A stretch of DNA of 64,000 nucleotides from Micromonospora sp. HNM0581 (GTDB lineage Bacteria > Actinomycetota > Actinomycetes > Mycobacteriales > Micromonosporaceae). The position numbers and the translations under genes were made by a program. The notes beneath the pieces were generated by a model that ran no database searches, was not told where the DNA came from, and worked only from the letters and a program-made list of their open reading frames with translations. Positions 56,401 through 64,000 of the stretch are shown piece after piece. Each line of letters opens with the position of its first letter. Position 1 is the first letter of the stretch. The stretch spans positions 62,001-126,000 of the forward strand of contig NZ_JAASAD010000002.1 of the NCBI RefSeq assembly GCF_012726175.1, given 5' to 3'.

Positions 56401-57483
56401 TCAGTCTGCGCGGCGGGTGGCGGCGATGGCCAGGTCCACCAGAGCCTGCCGAGCCTCGGTGTCCAGATCGACGGCGGCGAGCGCGGCGAGGGCCGCGTCG
56501 GTGAGCGTGGCGATGCGCTGCTCGGTACGGGCCAAAGCGCCGGTGTCGACGATCAGCTGCCGCAACCGGGCCACCCCGGTGGAGTCCAGGTCCGCATCGC
56601 CGAGGCCGCCGAGCAGCAGCGTGCGGCTGGCGTCGTCGGCCACCTCCAGGGCCGCCGCGACCAGGTAGGTCCGTTTCCCCTCGCGCAGGTCGTCGCCGGC
56701 CGGCTTACCGGTCTGGGCCGGATCGCCGAAGACGCCCAACACATCGTCGCGTAGCTGGAATGCCTCACCCAGCGGCAGGCCGTACGCCGAGTAGGCGATA
56801 CGGACGTCTGCGGGGGCGTCGGCCAGTGCCGCGCCGATCAGCAGTGGCCTCTCCACTGTGTACTTGGCGGACTTGTACCGGGCGACCTTGCCGGCCCGCT
56901 CCAGTGAGGTGTCGCCGGTGGCCTGGGTGAGCACGTCGAGGTACTGCCCTACGGTGACCTCGGTGCGCATCTCGTCGAAGTCCGGCCGGGCCCGGGCCAC
57001 CGTCCGGGCGTCGAGCCCGGCGGAGTGCAGCAGTTCGTCGGACCAGACCAGGCACAGGTCGCCGAGCAGGATCGCCGCTGCGTCGCCGAAGCCGTCTGGG
57101 TCGCCACCCCAGCCGGCGTGACGGTGCCCGGTGGCGAACCGCCGGTGCACCGCCGGCTCTCCCCGTCGGGTGTCCGAGCGGTCCATTAGGTCGTCGTGGA
57201 TCAGGGCGCTCGCCTGCACGAACTCGAGCGCCGCGAGGGCTGTCACCACCGGGTCGGTGTCCACCCCGCCGGCGCCCCGGTAACCCCAGTAGGCGAAGGC
57301 GGGGCGCAGCCGCTTGCCGCCACCCAGCACGAACGCCTCGATCGCCTCGGCGACCGGTACCAGAGCGTCGTCGACGCCGGTCATCCAGGTGCGTCGGCCG
57401 GCGAGGAAATCCGACAGCGCCTTGTCGACCCGCTGGCGCAGGCTGGCACGGTCGACGGGGGAGACAGGAGCAGCATGGGTCAC
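56401..57483 (-). CDS. Polyprenyl diphosphate synthase (IdsA2-like)
   Basis: 360 residues of the trans-prenyltransferase fold. The first Asp-rich motif is LIHDDLMDRSDTRRG (DDLMD, about 98), and the second is FQLRDDVLGVFGD. GGGKRLRPAFAYWGY lies near the N terminus. The product chain length (GPP/FPP/GGPP) cannot be read with certainty; the type matches IdsA2 (Rv2173) beside Rv2175c and metF. GTG 57483 is used. It ends one base from the HTH gene (convergent). Confidence 0.9.
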   Translation of the reverse strand: MTHAAPVSPVDRASLRQRVDKALSDFLAGRRTWMTGVDDALVPVAEAIEAFVLGGGKRLRPAFAYWGYRGAGGVDTDPVVTALAALEFVQASALIHDDLMDRSDTRRGEPAVHRRFATGHRHAGWGGDPDGFGDAAAILLGDLCLVWSDELLHSAGLDARTVARARPDFDEMRTEVTVGQYLDVLTQATGDTSLERAGKVARYKSAKYTVERPLLIGAALADAPADVRIAYSAYGLPLGEAFQLRDDVLGVFGDPAQTGKPAGDDLREGKRTYLVAAALEVADDASRTLLLGGLGDADLDSTGVARLRQLIVDTGALARTEQRIATLTDAALAALAAVDLDTEARQALVDLAIAATRRAD

Positions 57484-57492
57484 GTCCCGACG

Positions 57493-57846
57493 CTAGTGGG
57501 TCGGGGTGCGCGGCGCCGACCCACCCACCCTTCGGCGCGTCGCGTTCGTCGCTGGCCGCGGCCGATTCGATCCGGTCGGCGCGGAGACGCGTCGTGCCGG
57601 GTGTGCCGGACCGACCGGCAACGCGAGGATCCGGACCAGCCAGCCGCGCCAGAAGCGTCCCGGTGCACGTACCCCCCGCTCCCATCGGGAGATCTCGTGT
57701 CGGCTCAGCGTGCACACGCCGGCGGCGGCGCACAGCTCGGCGGCGAGCCGGGACTGGCTCCACCCGCGGGCGAGCCGTGACCGGGCCACCAGCGGGCCGA
57801 GGGAGGCCGGTGTGGGCCGGGTGGAGGTGAACGGGGTCGGGGACAT
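57493..57846 (-). CDS. XRE-type helix-turn-helix protein
   Basis: 117 residues. A single HTH (about 17-60; LVARSRLARGWSQSRLAAEL then TLSRHEISRWERG) is followed by a basic, Arg/Pro-rich tail. GGAGG precedes ATG 57846 at five bases. The longer open frame upstream is Pro/Gly-rich and probably not translated. It may be a small DNA-binding regulator; divergent from metF. Confidence 0.75.
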   Translation of the reverse strand: MSPTPFTSTRPTPASLGPLVARSRLARGWSQSRLAAELCAAAGVCTLSRHEISRWERGVRAPGRFWRGWLVRILALPVGPAHPARRVSAPTGSNRPRPATNATRRRVGGSAPRTPTH

Positions 57847-58155
57847 CGATCCTCCGGAGAGTCGGCGAGGGGACGGCCCGACCCCACCCGACCAGGGCGG
57901 TGCCGGTGCACCGTCTGCTGCTGACCCCCGCGCGGCCCCCCGGGGTGGGCTCCCCACCGCGCCCGCGCAGTTGAGCAGGCTAGTCCGGTGGTGCGACAGA
58001 TTCTCGTGCCGTTCGCTGCGGCTGACCCCGGGGTGGTCGCGGCTGGGTGCGGTACGTCGGCACGCCCGATGTCACCCTGACATGTTCCGCCGGCCGCAGT
58101 CTCCACCGGTGGGAAGCAGGTGGGGGTGTCCGGCCCGGCCCGCTAGAGTCGGTGC
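57847..58155. other. 309-bp divergent intergenic region before metF
   Basis: Lies between the XRE gene (minus strand) and metF (plus strand). I see no ORF with convincing composition, no repeat, and no riboswitch-like fold. Both promoters must be here, but clear hexamers are not visible. Confidence 0.5.
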
Positions 58156-59073
58156 GTGGCGCTCGGTCTTCCCTCGGTCCTCCCGAATCCGCAACCGGCG
58201 ATCGGAGAGCTGGTCCGCGACTGCCAGCCGACCTTCTCCTTCGAGTTCATGCCACCGAAAACGGAGCAGGGCGAGCGGCAGTTGTGGCAGGCCATCCGCG
58301 AGCTGGAGCCCCTACGTCCGTCATTCGTCTCGATCACCTACGGCGCCGGCGGTTCGACCCGGGACACCACGGTCGCGGTCACCGAGCGGATCGCCACCGA
58401 GACCACTCTGCTGCCGATGGCGCACCTGACCGCAGTCAACCACTCCGTCGCCGAGCTGCGGCACGTGATCGGCCGGCTTGCCGGTGCCGGCGTGCGCAAC
58501 GTGCTCGTGGTACGCGGTGATCCGCCAGGTGACCCCACCGGCGAGTGGATTCCGCACCCCGAGGGTGTCCACTACGCCGAGGATCTGGTCCGGCTGGTCC
58601 GGCACTCCGGCGACTTCAGCGTCGGCGTCGCGGCCTTTCCCTACCGGCATCCACGCTCGCCGGACGTCGACGCCGACACCGAGTACTTCATTCGTAAGTG
58701 CCGGGCCGGTGCCGACTTCGCGATCACCCAGATGTTCTTCGACGCGGACGAATACCTTCGCCTTCGTGACCGGGTGTCCGCCGCCGGCTGCGGCACCCCG
58801 ATCCTGGCCGGAGTGATGCCGGTGACCCGGATCGGCACCATCGAGCGGTCGGTGCAGCTGTCCGGAGCGCCCTTCCCACCGGCGCTGGCCGCGCGGTTCG
58901 AGCGGGTCGCCGACGACCCGGAGGCGGTCCGCCGGCTCGGCATCGAGCAGACCAGTGAGATGTGCCGCCGGCTGCTCGACGAGGGGGTCCCGGGAATACA
59001 CTTCATCACCTTCAACCGATCCACCGCGACCCGGGAGATATGGCAGAACCTGCGGGTGGGCGCCGCGACGTGA
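58156..59073 (+). CDS. metF: 5,10-methylenetetrahydrofolate reductase
   Basis: A 305-residue TIM-barrel flavoprotein that reduces methylene-THF to methyl-THF for methionine synthesis. Motifs: FSFEFMPPKTEQGE at the N terminus, SITYGAGGSTRDTT, HLTAVNHS, LVVRGDPPGDP, AAFPYRHPRSP and FAITQMFFDADEY. GTG 58156 is the start. In M. tuberculosis Rv2172c lies in the same position beside idsA2. Confidence 0.93.
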   Translation: MALGLPSVLPNPQPAIGELVRDCQPTFSFEFMPPKTEQGERQLWQAIRELEPLRPSFVSITYGAGGSTRDTTVAVTERIATETTLLPMAHLTAVNHSVAELRHVIGRLAGAGVRNVLVVRGDPPGDPTGEWIPHPEGVHYAEDLVRLVRHSGDFSVGVAAFPYRHPRSPDVDADTEYFIRKCRAGADFAITQMFFDADEYLRLRDRVSAAGCGTPILAGVMPVTRIGTIERSVQLSGAPFPPALAARFERVADDPEAVRRLGIEQTSEMCRRLLDEGVPGIHFITFNRSTATREIWQNLRVGAAT

Positions 59074-59116
59074 CGCCCGGTGCGCGACACCTCGGCGCTG
59101 TCGCGACGGTTGAACC

Positions 59117-59806
59117 GTGGTGGGCAGACAGCTGAACTGGAACGAGTACGCCACGGCCTGGGCCCGGCTGCACGGCGGGTTCGATCCCCGGGCCGCCACT
59201 CCGGTGGTGCGTGGCTGGCTGCGCTTCTCCTACCACGTCGGGTTCCTGCTGGGGCGGCTACGGATCGGCCCGACCGCGGTGACGGTGACCGGGGTACTGC
59301 TCTGTCTCTGCGTACCGCTGCTCGCGGTCCGTCCGGGCGACGGGCCGTTCCTGGGTGCGCTGTTCGTGCTGCTCGCCTCGGTGGCCGACAGCGTCGACGG
59401 TGCCGTCGCCGTGGCCACCGGCCGTACCACCCGGCTCGGCTACGTCTACGACTCGCTCGCCGACCGGCTCGGCGAGGCCGCCTGGCTGGTGGCGTTCTGG
59501 CTGGTCGGCGCGCCGGGAGCATTGGTGGCCGCCGGCGGAGCCCTCTCCTGGCTGCACGAGTACGTCCGGGCCCGTGCGGTCGCCGCCGGGATGCGGGAAA
59601 TCGGCGCGGTGACCGTGGGGGAGCGGCCCACCCGGGTCTGCGTGGCCATGGCGGGACTGCTGCTGGCCGGCCTGAGTGGACTGATCGAGGTGGACCTGGC
59701 CGCCGGTACCATCACCATGGCCACCGCAGTCTGGGTGCTGCTCGCCGCATACGGGCTGGGACAGCTGCTCTCCGCCGTGCGTCGGGCCTTGATCGACGCC
59801 GGCTGA
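59117..59806 (+). CDS. CDP-alcohol phosphatidyltransferase family protein
   Basis: 229 residues with six or so hydrophobic helices. The active-site motif D-x2-DG...D-x3-D is present as DSVDGAVA...YDSLAD (about 93-117), but the usual Ala-Arg of DGxxAR is replaced by Ala-Val. It should use a CDP-linked donor to make a phospholipid; acceptor unknown. GTG 59117 has a weak ribosome-binding site, so the start is uncertain. Confidence 0.8.
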   Translation: MVGRQLNWNEYATAWARLHGGFDPRAATPVVRGWLRFSYHVGFLLGRLRIGPTAVTVTGVLLCLCVPLLAVRPGDGPFLGALFVLLASVADSVDGAVAVATGRTTRLGYVYDSLADRLGEAAWLVAFWLVGAPGALVAAGGALSWLHEYVRARAVAAGMREIGAVTVGERPTRVCVAMAGLLLAGLSGLIEVDLAAGTITMATAVWVLLAAYGLGQLLSAVRRALIDAG

Positions 59807-59835
59807 GACGGCGCCCGGGTGAACGGCCCGGCCAG

Positions 59836-61323
59836 CTACCAGGCGGGGCCGATCGTGTCGGCGACGATCTGCGCGGACAGGGTCACCATCGGCAGGCCAC
59901 CGCCGGGATGGCTGGAGCCGCCGACCAGCCACAGACCCCGGGCCGGCCCCCGGTTGGCCGGCCGGAGCAGGCCACCGGCCGTGCCGTAGATGGTGCCGCC
60001 CGGTGCGCCCGTGGCGGTGGCCAGCTCGGCCGGGGTGCGCACGTCACGGAACACCAGCCGGTCGCGTACGTCCACACCACGGTCGGCCAGCACGTCGAGA
60101 ATCCGGTCGGCGTACCGCTGCGCCAGACCGGGCCGGTGCCAGTCGATCGCGCCCGGCGCGGTGCCGTGCCGGGCGGCGTTGACAAGCACGAACCACGCCT
60201 CGTGTCCGGCCGGGCGGACGCCCGGGTCGTTCGCCACGGTGACGAAAACCGTCGGGTCGGCGGCCGGACGGGCCCGCACTCCCCGCCCCGGATCACCGAA
60301 GACGGCGTCGAACTCGGCGTCGTAGTGCCGCGGGAAGAACACGTTGTGATGGGCCAGCCCGGAGACACCCCGTACACCGAGCAACAGCACGAAACCGGCC
60401 AGGCTGCGGTCGGTGAGCCCGGCCAGCCGACGCGGATCGGGCAGCAGGTCCCGGTAGACGGTGAGCGCGTCGACGTTGGCCACCACCACGTCGGCCGGGA
60501 CCGGAATGGTCGAATCAGCGACGCGTACCCCGTGTACCCGGCCGCCCACCGCGTCGATCCGGGTGACCGTGGTGCCGGTACGCACCACCACGCCCAGGTC
60601 CAGGCAACGTGACAGCAGCGCATCGGCGAGGGTGCCCAGCCCGCCGCGCAGGTACCAGCCGCCGAAAGCGAGTTCGGCGTAGGGGACCGCGACCAGTGCG
60701 GCGGGCGCCCGGCGCGGGTCGGCCCCGGTGTAGGTGGCGTACCGGTCCAGCAGCATCCGTAGCCGCGGATCAGAGAGCAGGCTGCGGCCCAGCCCCCGCA
60801 AACTCTGGCCGGGGCGGATGGCGGCCAGGTCACCCAGCCGCCAGGCCAGCCGGGCCAGGTCCCGGGGAGAGTCGACGCGGCGGCGCAGGATGTCCCGTTC
60901 CGAGGCCTGCCACACCCGGGCGGCGCGGTGCCACAACCGTTGCCAGTCGGCGGCAGCCCGGTCACCGAGGGCCGTGTCGATCCGGGCGGTGAACTCGGCC
61001 GGGTCGGCGCAGGAGTCGAGCGTCGGTCCGCCACCGGGGAAGACGTGCCGCACGATCGGATCCAGCGGTACCAGGTCGAGGAACTCGTCGAGTTTCGCCC
61101 CGGTCGCCTCGAACAGTTCGTGGAATACCCCGGGCAGGGTCAGCAGGCTCGGGCCGGTGTCGAAGTGGAACGTCCCCTCGGAGGTGTCCCGGCGGTGCCG
61201 TCCGAGTTTGCCGCCGACCTCCTCGGCGCGTTCCAGGATGGTCACCTGGTGCCCGGTGACGGCCAGCCGGGCCGCGGTGGCCAGGCCACCTACCCCGGCA
61301 CCGATCACCACGATCCGCGCCAT
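59836..61323 (-). CDS. crtI: Phytoene desaturase-type NAD(P)/FAD oxidoreductase
   Basis: 495 residues. The N-terminal FAD-binding VVIGAGVGGLATAARLA is followed by LERAEEVGGKLG and RGGLGTLADALL; the C-terminal GLWLVGGSSHPGGGLPM is the carotenoid-desaturase signature. It introduces double bases into phytoene-type carotenoids or acts as a related ketolase/isomerase. It is the last gene of the carotenoid operon, 18 bases after the glycosyltransferase gene. Confidence 0.9.
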   Translation of the reverse strand: MARIVVIGAGVGGLATAARLAVTGHQVTILERAEEVGGKLGRHRRDTSEGTFHFDTGPSLLTLPGVFHELFEATGAKLDEFLDLVPLDPIVRHVFPGGGPTLDSCADPAEFTARIDTALGDRAAADWQRLWHRAARVWQASERDILRRRVDSPRDLARLAWRLGDLAAIRPGQSLRGLGRSLLSDPRLRMLLDRYATYTGADPRRAPAALVAVPYAELAFGGWYLRGGLGTLADALLSRCLDLGVVVRTGTTVTRIDAVGGRVHGVRVADSTIPVPADVVVANVDALTVYRDLLPDPRRLAGLTDRSLAGFVLLLGVRGVSGLAHHNVFFPRHYDAEFDAVFGDPGRGVRARPAADPTVFVTVANDPGVRPAGHEAWFVLVNAARHGTAPGAIDWHRPGLAQRYADRILDVLADRGVDVRDRLVFRDVRTPAELATATGAPGGTIYGTAGGLLRPANRGPARGLWLVGGSSHPGGGLPMVTLSAQIVADTIGPAW

Positions 61324-61341
61324 ACCGTGCCCTCCCAGGCT

Positions 61342-62469
61342 CTAACCCACCGGTCGACCACGCCAGGACAGGCGCCGCCGCTTGCGCAGATGGTACGACC
61401 GCAGGGTCAGCCAACCGAGGATCGCAACCGACACGGGGTGGCCCAGCGCGTCGGGCCAGGCCCGACCACCGGTACCCCGGGCGGCGACCACCCTCCCGGC
61501 CACCCCCACCAGGTACGCGCCGACGGCGACCCCCGCCACCGTCGGCGCACCGGCGAGCAGTGCCGCACCGGCCACCAACGGCGGTGCGGTGTAGAGCGCC
61601 AGCAGCAGGGCCAGCGTCACAGCCGCGGCGATCGGGTGCCCGAACGAGGCCCACAGTGACTTGGTGTAGCCGTCACGGAGCTGCGGCCAGTCCTCGTACA
61701 TCCGGCACCTGGCCAGCCGGGAACCGTCGACGAGTGCGATCCGGCCGCCGGCCCGCTTCACCGCCCGGGCCAGTTCGATGTCCTCCAGCACCCGGTCGGC
61801 GACCGCCGCGTGCCCGCCGGCCCGCAGGTAGCCGGCCCGGTCGACGACCAGGAACTGCCCACCGGCCGCTGCCAGCGACGGCCGTGCCGAACGTTCCATC
61901 GCCCGCAGCGGCAGAAAAGTCAGCCACAACCACTGCAACAGCGGCTGCACCAGCCGGTCGGTCACCGTCCGTACCACGATCCGTGGGTACGGCGACAGCA
62001 GCGTCGACCCGGTGCCGCGCAGCTCGGTGACGGCCGCCGCCACGGCGTACGGTTCGAGTACCACGTCGGCGTCCACGAAGACGAGCGTGGTGGCCTCGTC
62101 TGCGGCACGGGTGGCCAACTGCCAGCAGGCGTGCGGTTTGCCGAGCCAGCCCGGTGGCAGGGCCACGCCGGTGAGCAGGGTGACCCGGGGGTCGTCGGCG
62201 ACGACCGCGCGGACCACCTCGGCGGTGTCGTCCACCGAACCGTCGTCGAGCACCACGACGCGCAGCCCGGGCACTCCCCGCTGGGCGAGCAGGGCGCGCA
62301 GGCACGGGCTCACCCGGTCGGCCTCGTCACGCAACGGCAGCAGCACCGCCACCGTCTCGGTGATCTGCGTCGGCCCACCGGTCGGCCGGCGCAGCCAACG
62401 GCCGGCATTGACCATGGTGTGCACGGTCAGCGTGGTGACGCCGAGCAGCAGAACCAGGACGGTGGTCAT
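61342..62469 (-). CDS. Family 2 glycosyltransferase of the carotenoid cluster
   Basis: 375 residues. AVLLPLRDEADRVSPCLRAL, VVVLDDGSVDDTAEV and FVDADVVLEPYAV are GT-A signatures. The last ~120 residues contain three or more membrane helices. The linkage to crtI and a CruF-like gene suggests transfer of a sugar onto a carotenoid hydroxyl (CrtQ/CruC-like). ATG 62469 overlaps the stop of the CruF-like gene (ATGA). Confidence 0.85.
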   Translation of the reverse strand: MTTVLVLLLGVTTLTVHTMVNAGRWLRRPTGGPTQITETVAVLLPLRDEADRVSPCLRALLAQRGVPGLRVVVLDDGSVDDTAEVVRAVVADDPRVTLLTGVALPPGWLGKPHACWQLATRAADEATTLVFVDADVVLEPYAVAAAVTELRGTGSTLLSPYPRIVVRTVTDRLVQPLLQWLWLTFLPLRAMERSARPSLAAAGGQFLVVDRAGYLRAGGHAAVADRVLEDIELARAVKRAGGRIALVDGSRLARCRMYEDWPQLRDGYTKSLWASFGHPIAAAVTLALLLALYTAPPLVAGAALLAGAPTVAGVAVGAYLVGVAGRVVAARGTGGRAWPDALGHPVSVAILGWLTLRSYHLRKRRRLSWRGRPVG

Positions 62470-63305
62470 GCCGCCACGTCGACCGGTGGGCGTGACGCGC
62501 CGGTGTCCCGGTCACGGGCGCGCCGCTCCCGCAGCAGCGTCACGGCCAGTGGTCCGGCGACCACCGCCATGCCGGCCGCGCCCCACACCGCCGAAGCGGG
62601 CAGGTCGAGGAAGACGGCGTGGGCGAGCACGCTGGAGCCGTACGTCCACAGGTAGAGCGCGTACATCGGACGGTCGTCGGTGCCGGTGGTGGCCACGGCG
62701 GGCCCGGCGAGCGGGCGCAGTGCGGTCATCATCAGTACCGCGAACAGCAGCCAGCCGAGGTAGTTGCTGACCGGAATTCCGGGCAGCCCGGGCAGGGCCG
62801 GTGTCGCGTTCCGCCACACCCAGTGGCCCTCGGCCACCATCTGCGGGTCGAGGAAGAGGTCCCAGGTGGCCAACCCGGCGGTGGCCAACGCGATCCGGCC
62901 CGGCCACCGCCACCGGCCGGATGACCCGCCGGTGAGCCGGGTGGCCGCCAACCAGGCCGGCCAGGCCATCCAGGTCCAGGCCAGCGGAATGATCAGCGGT
63001 ACGCCGGCCAGCTTCGGGCCGAGTTGACCGGAGTAGTCGTAGCTGCCGAACGGGAAGCCGGTGGCCACCCCGAGCGCTTCGATGGCGTACCCGCCGCCGG
63101 TTGCCACCGCGACCAGCGCCGCCGCTGCGCGTGGCCCCCGGGTGGTCAGGGCGTGACCGACCGAGAGCAGGTAGCCGAGCACGACGGTGGCCACGGTCAG
63201 CCGGGCCCGGGTGACCCCGTCGGTCAGCGGGTAGCAGATCTGCGCCAGCACCAGCAGGGCCAGCAACGTCCAGAGGTAGCCGCGGGCCGGTGACCGCGCG
63301 GTCAT
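62466..63305 (-). CDS. CruF-like carotenoid 1',2'-hydratase
   Basis: 279 residues with about eight hydrophobic helices, of the carotenoid biosynthesis protein (CruF) family. Conserved polar residues lie in the helices: EALGVATGFPFGSYDYSGQLG, DLFLDPQMVAEGHWVW and GIPVSNYLGWLLF. The family hydrates the ends of acyclic carotenoids. ATG 63305 overlaps the acetyltransferase stop, so the gene is translationally coupled to it. The longer open frame upstream (to 63686) is out of phase with a real gene and not used. Confidence 0.87.
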   Translation of the reverse strand: MTARSPARGYLWTLLALLVLAQICYPLTDGVTRARLTVATVVLGYLLSVGHALTTRGPRAAAALVAVATGGGYAIEALGVATGFPFGSYDYSGQLGPKLAGVPLIIPLAWTWMAWPAWLAATRLTGGSSGRWRWPGRIALATAGLATWDLFLDPQMVAEGHWVWRNATPALPGLPGIPVSNYLGWLLFAVLMMTALRPLAGPAVATTGTDDRPMYALYLWTYGSSVLAHAVFLDLPASAVWGAAGMAVVAGPLAVTLLRERRARDRDTGASRPPVDVAA

Positions 63306-63907
63306 GACCGGGCCGGCGGTGGGGTCGGCACCGCCGCCGGTGGCGTTGGTGGTGGTGCCGACCCCGGTACGGGCAGTGGCAGATCCCGGCCGAGCACCCC
63401 GAACGGGCGTTCGTCGCCGGGGAAACGGAAGTTGCGCAGCACGTCGAGGAAGCCGAACCGGCGGTACAACCGCCAGGCGCGTGAGGTCTGCTCGTCGGCT
63501 TCCGGGGTGGACAGCAGGGTGGTGGTGCCCTCGGCCATCGTGAGCAGGGCGCGCAGCTGCCCGGCGCCCAGCCCGTGCCCCTGGGCCGGTGGCCGCACGT
63601 GCAGCTCCACCACCTCGAAGCAGTCCGCCAGCCAGCGTCGCCGGGTGGCCTGGTCCAGTGCCCGCCAGACCTGGTCGTGCCACCACTGACCGGCGGCACC
63701 GACGTAGCCGTACCCGAAACCGGCCAGGTGACCCGAGTTGGTGAGGCTGGCCACGGCGCGGAAGCCGGGCCGTCGTACGTGGGTGGCGATGTAGCCGCGG
63801 CGGGCCTCCAACAGGTCGGCCCGGTAGCCCATAGCCTCACCGTAGACGGCCACCACGTCGTCAAGCCGCCGGAGGAGATCGTCCGGCGTCCACCGCACCA
63901 ACCTCAT
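63302..63907 (-). CDS. GNAT-family acetyltransferase
   Basis: 201 residues. The N-terminal half has MRLVRWTPDDLLRRLDDVV; the acetyl-CoA loop is VELHVRPPAQGHGLGAGQLR (about 120-140), and WRLYRRFGFLDV is the final GNAT motif. A Pro-rich tail follows. ATG 63907 overlaps the stop of the next gene upstream (ATGA). Its place at the head of carotenoid genes could be functional or only positional. Confidence 0.85.
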   Translation of the reverse strand: MRLVRWTPDDLLRRLDDVVAVYGEAMGYRADLLEARRGYIATHVRRPGFRAVASLTNSGHLAGFGYGYVGAAGQWWHDQVWRALDQATRRRWLADCFEVVELHVRPPAQGHGLGAGQLRALLTMAEGTTTLLSTPEADEQTSRAWRLYRRFGFLDVLRNFRFPGDERPFGVLGRDLPLPVPGSAPPPTPPAAVPTPPPARS

Positions 63908-64000
63908 GCCCGTTCACCCTTCGCCGGGTCACCGTCGTCGGTGACCCACCCCAGTACCGCCCGGTCGCCGACCACGTCCCGCACCTCGAACCGGGCGAAG
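63904..64000 (-). CDS. C-terminal end of an unidentified gene (cut by window edge)
   Basis: The frame is open from the right window edge to a TGA at 63904-63906, encoding ...FEVRDVVGDRAVLGWV and a terminal GDPAKGERA. It overlaps the acetyltransferase start (ATGA), which supports a real gene in the same operon. Too little remains to assign a family. Confidence 0.6.
   Translation of the reverse strand, partial: FARFEVRDVVGDRAVLGWVTDDGDPAKGERA

Overview
The window is very GC-rich (roughly 70% or more), uses many GTG and several TTG starts, has GTGA/ATGA stop-start overlaps, and carries actinobacterial signature families (bcc-aa3 respiratory supercomplex, PknL with its Rv2175c-like partner, PimB-like mannosyltransferase, class II DAHP synthase, RNase AS). 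It looks like a chromosomal segment of a Micromonosporaceae actinomycete (Micromonospora or Salinispora type). Many genes belong to the neighbourhood Rv2172c-Rv2204c of Mycobacterium tuberculosis, here interleaved with lineage-specific genes. The genus assignment is inference.

Layout. 1-5.2 kb: end of a glycerate kinase gene, an A-type Fe-S carrier, adenosine kinase, a cysteine desulfurase/TusA pair, then ctaC-ctaF. 5.2-12.3 kb: trpD and an odd receiver protein, a CtaG-type oxidase assembly factor, then ctaE-qcrC-qcrA-qcrB. Together these encode most of the bcc-aa3 supercomplex; ctaD (subunit I) is not in the window. 12.4-20.4 kb: DUF4142 secreted protein, stand-alone RAM domain, sugar nucleotidyltransferase/Nudix pair, a short RelA/SpoT homologue, a DnaQ/UvrC-like fusion and an NYN-domain protein. 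20.5-35.2 kb: M48 protease, PimB-like mannosyltransferase, GGDEF/EAL protein, methyltransferase, a histidine kinase/LuxR regulator pair, FadD15-like acyl-CoA synthetase, SRPBCC protein, ROK glucokinase, EEP phosphatase, and a flavin monooxygenase coupled to an alpha/beta hydrolase that lacks its nucleophile. 35.2-46 kb: otsA, a DUF308-like protein, a very large adenylate-cyclase/ATPase regulator, a Crp regulator, RNase AS, pfkA and proC.

46-64 kb: small acyltransferase and peroxidase genes, intergenic palindromes next to a gene remnant, a secreted chitinase with a clear promoter/operator region, class II DAHP synthase, a 60-bp tandem repeat, a threonine-aldolase-like gene, endonuclease IV, pknL and its HTH partner, a prenyl diphosphate synthase, metF, a CDP-alcohol phosphatidyltransferase, and a carotenoid operon (acetyltransferase, CruF-like hydratase, glycosyltransferase, CrtI) running off the right end.

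There is no rRNA, tRNA, CRISPR array, prophage or transposase that I can support. The region reads as core chromosome. The unexplained parts are a conserved N-terminal zinc ribbon with no canonical start codon in the big cyclase regulator, the Ser-to-Gly alpha/beta hydrolase, the 60-bp in-frame tandem repeat between aroG and the aldolase gene, and two long intergenic palindromes.
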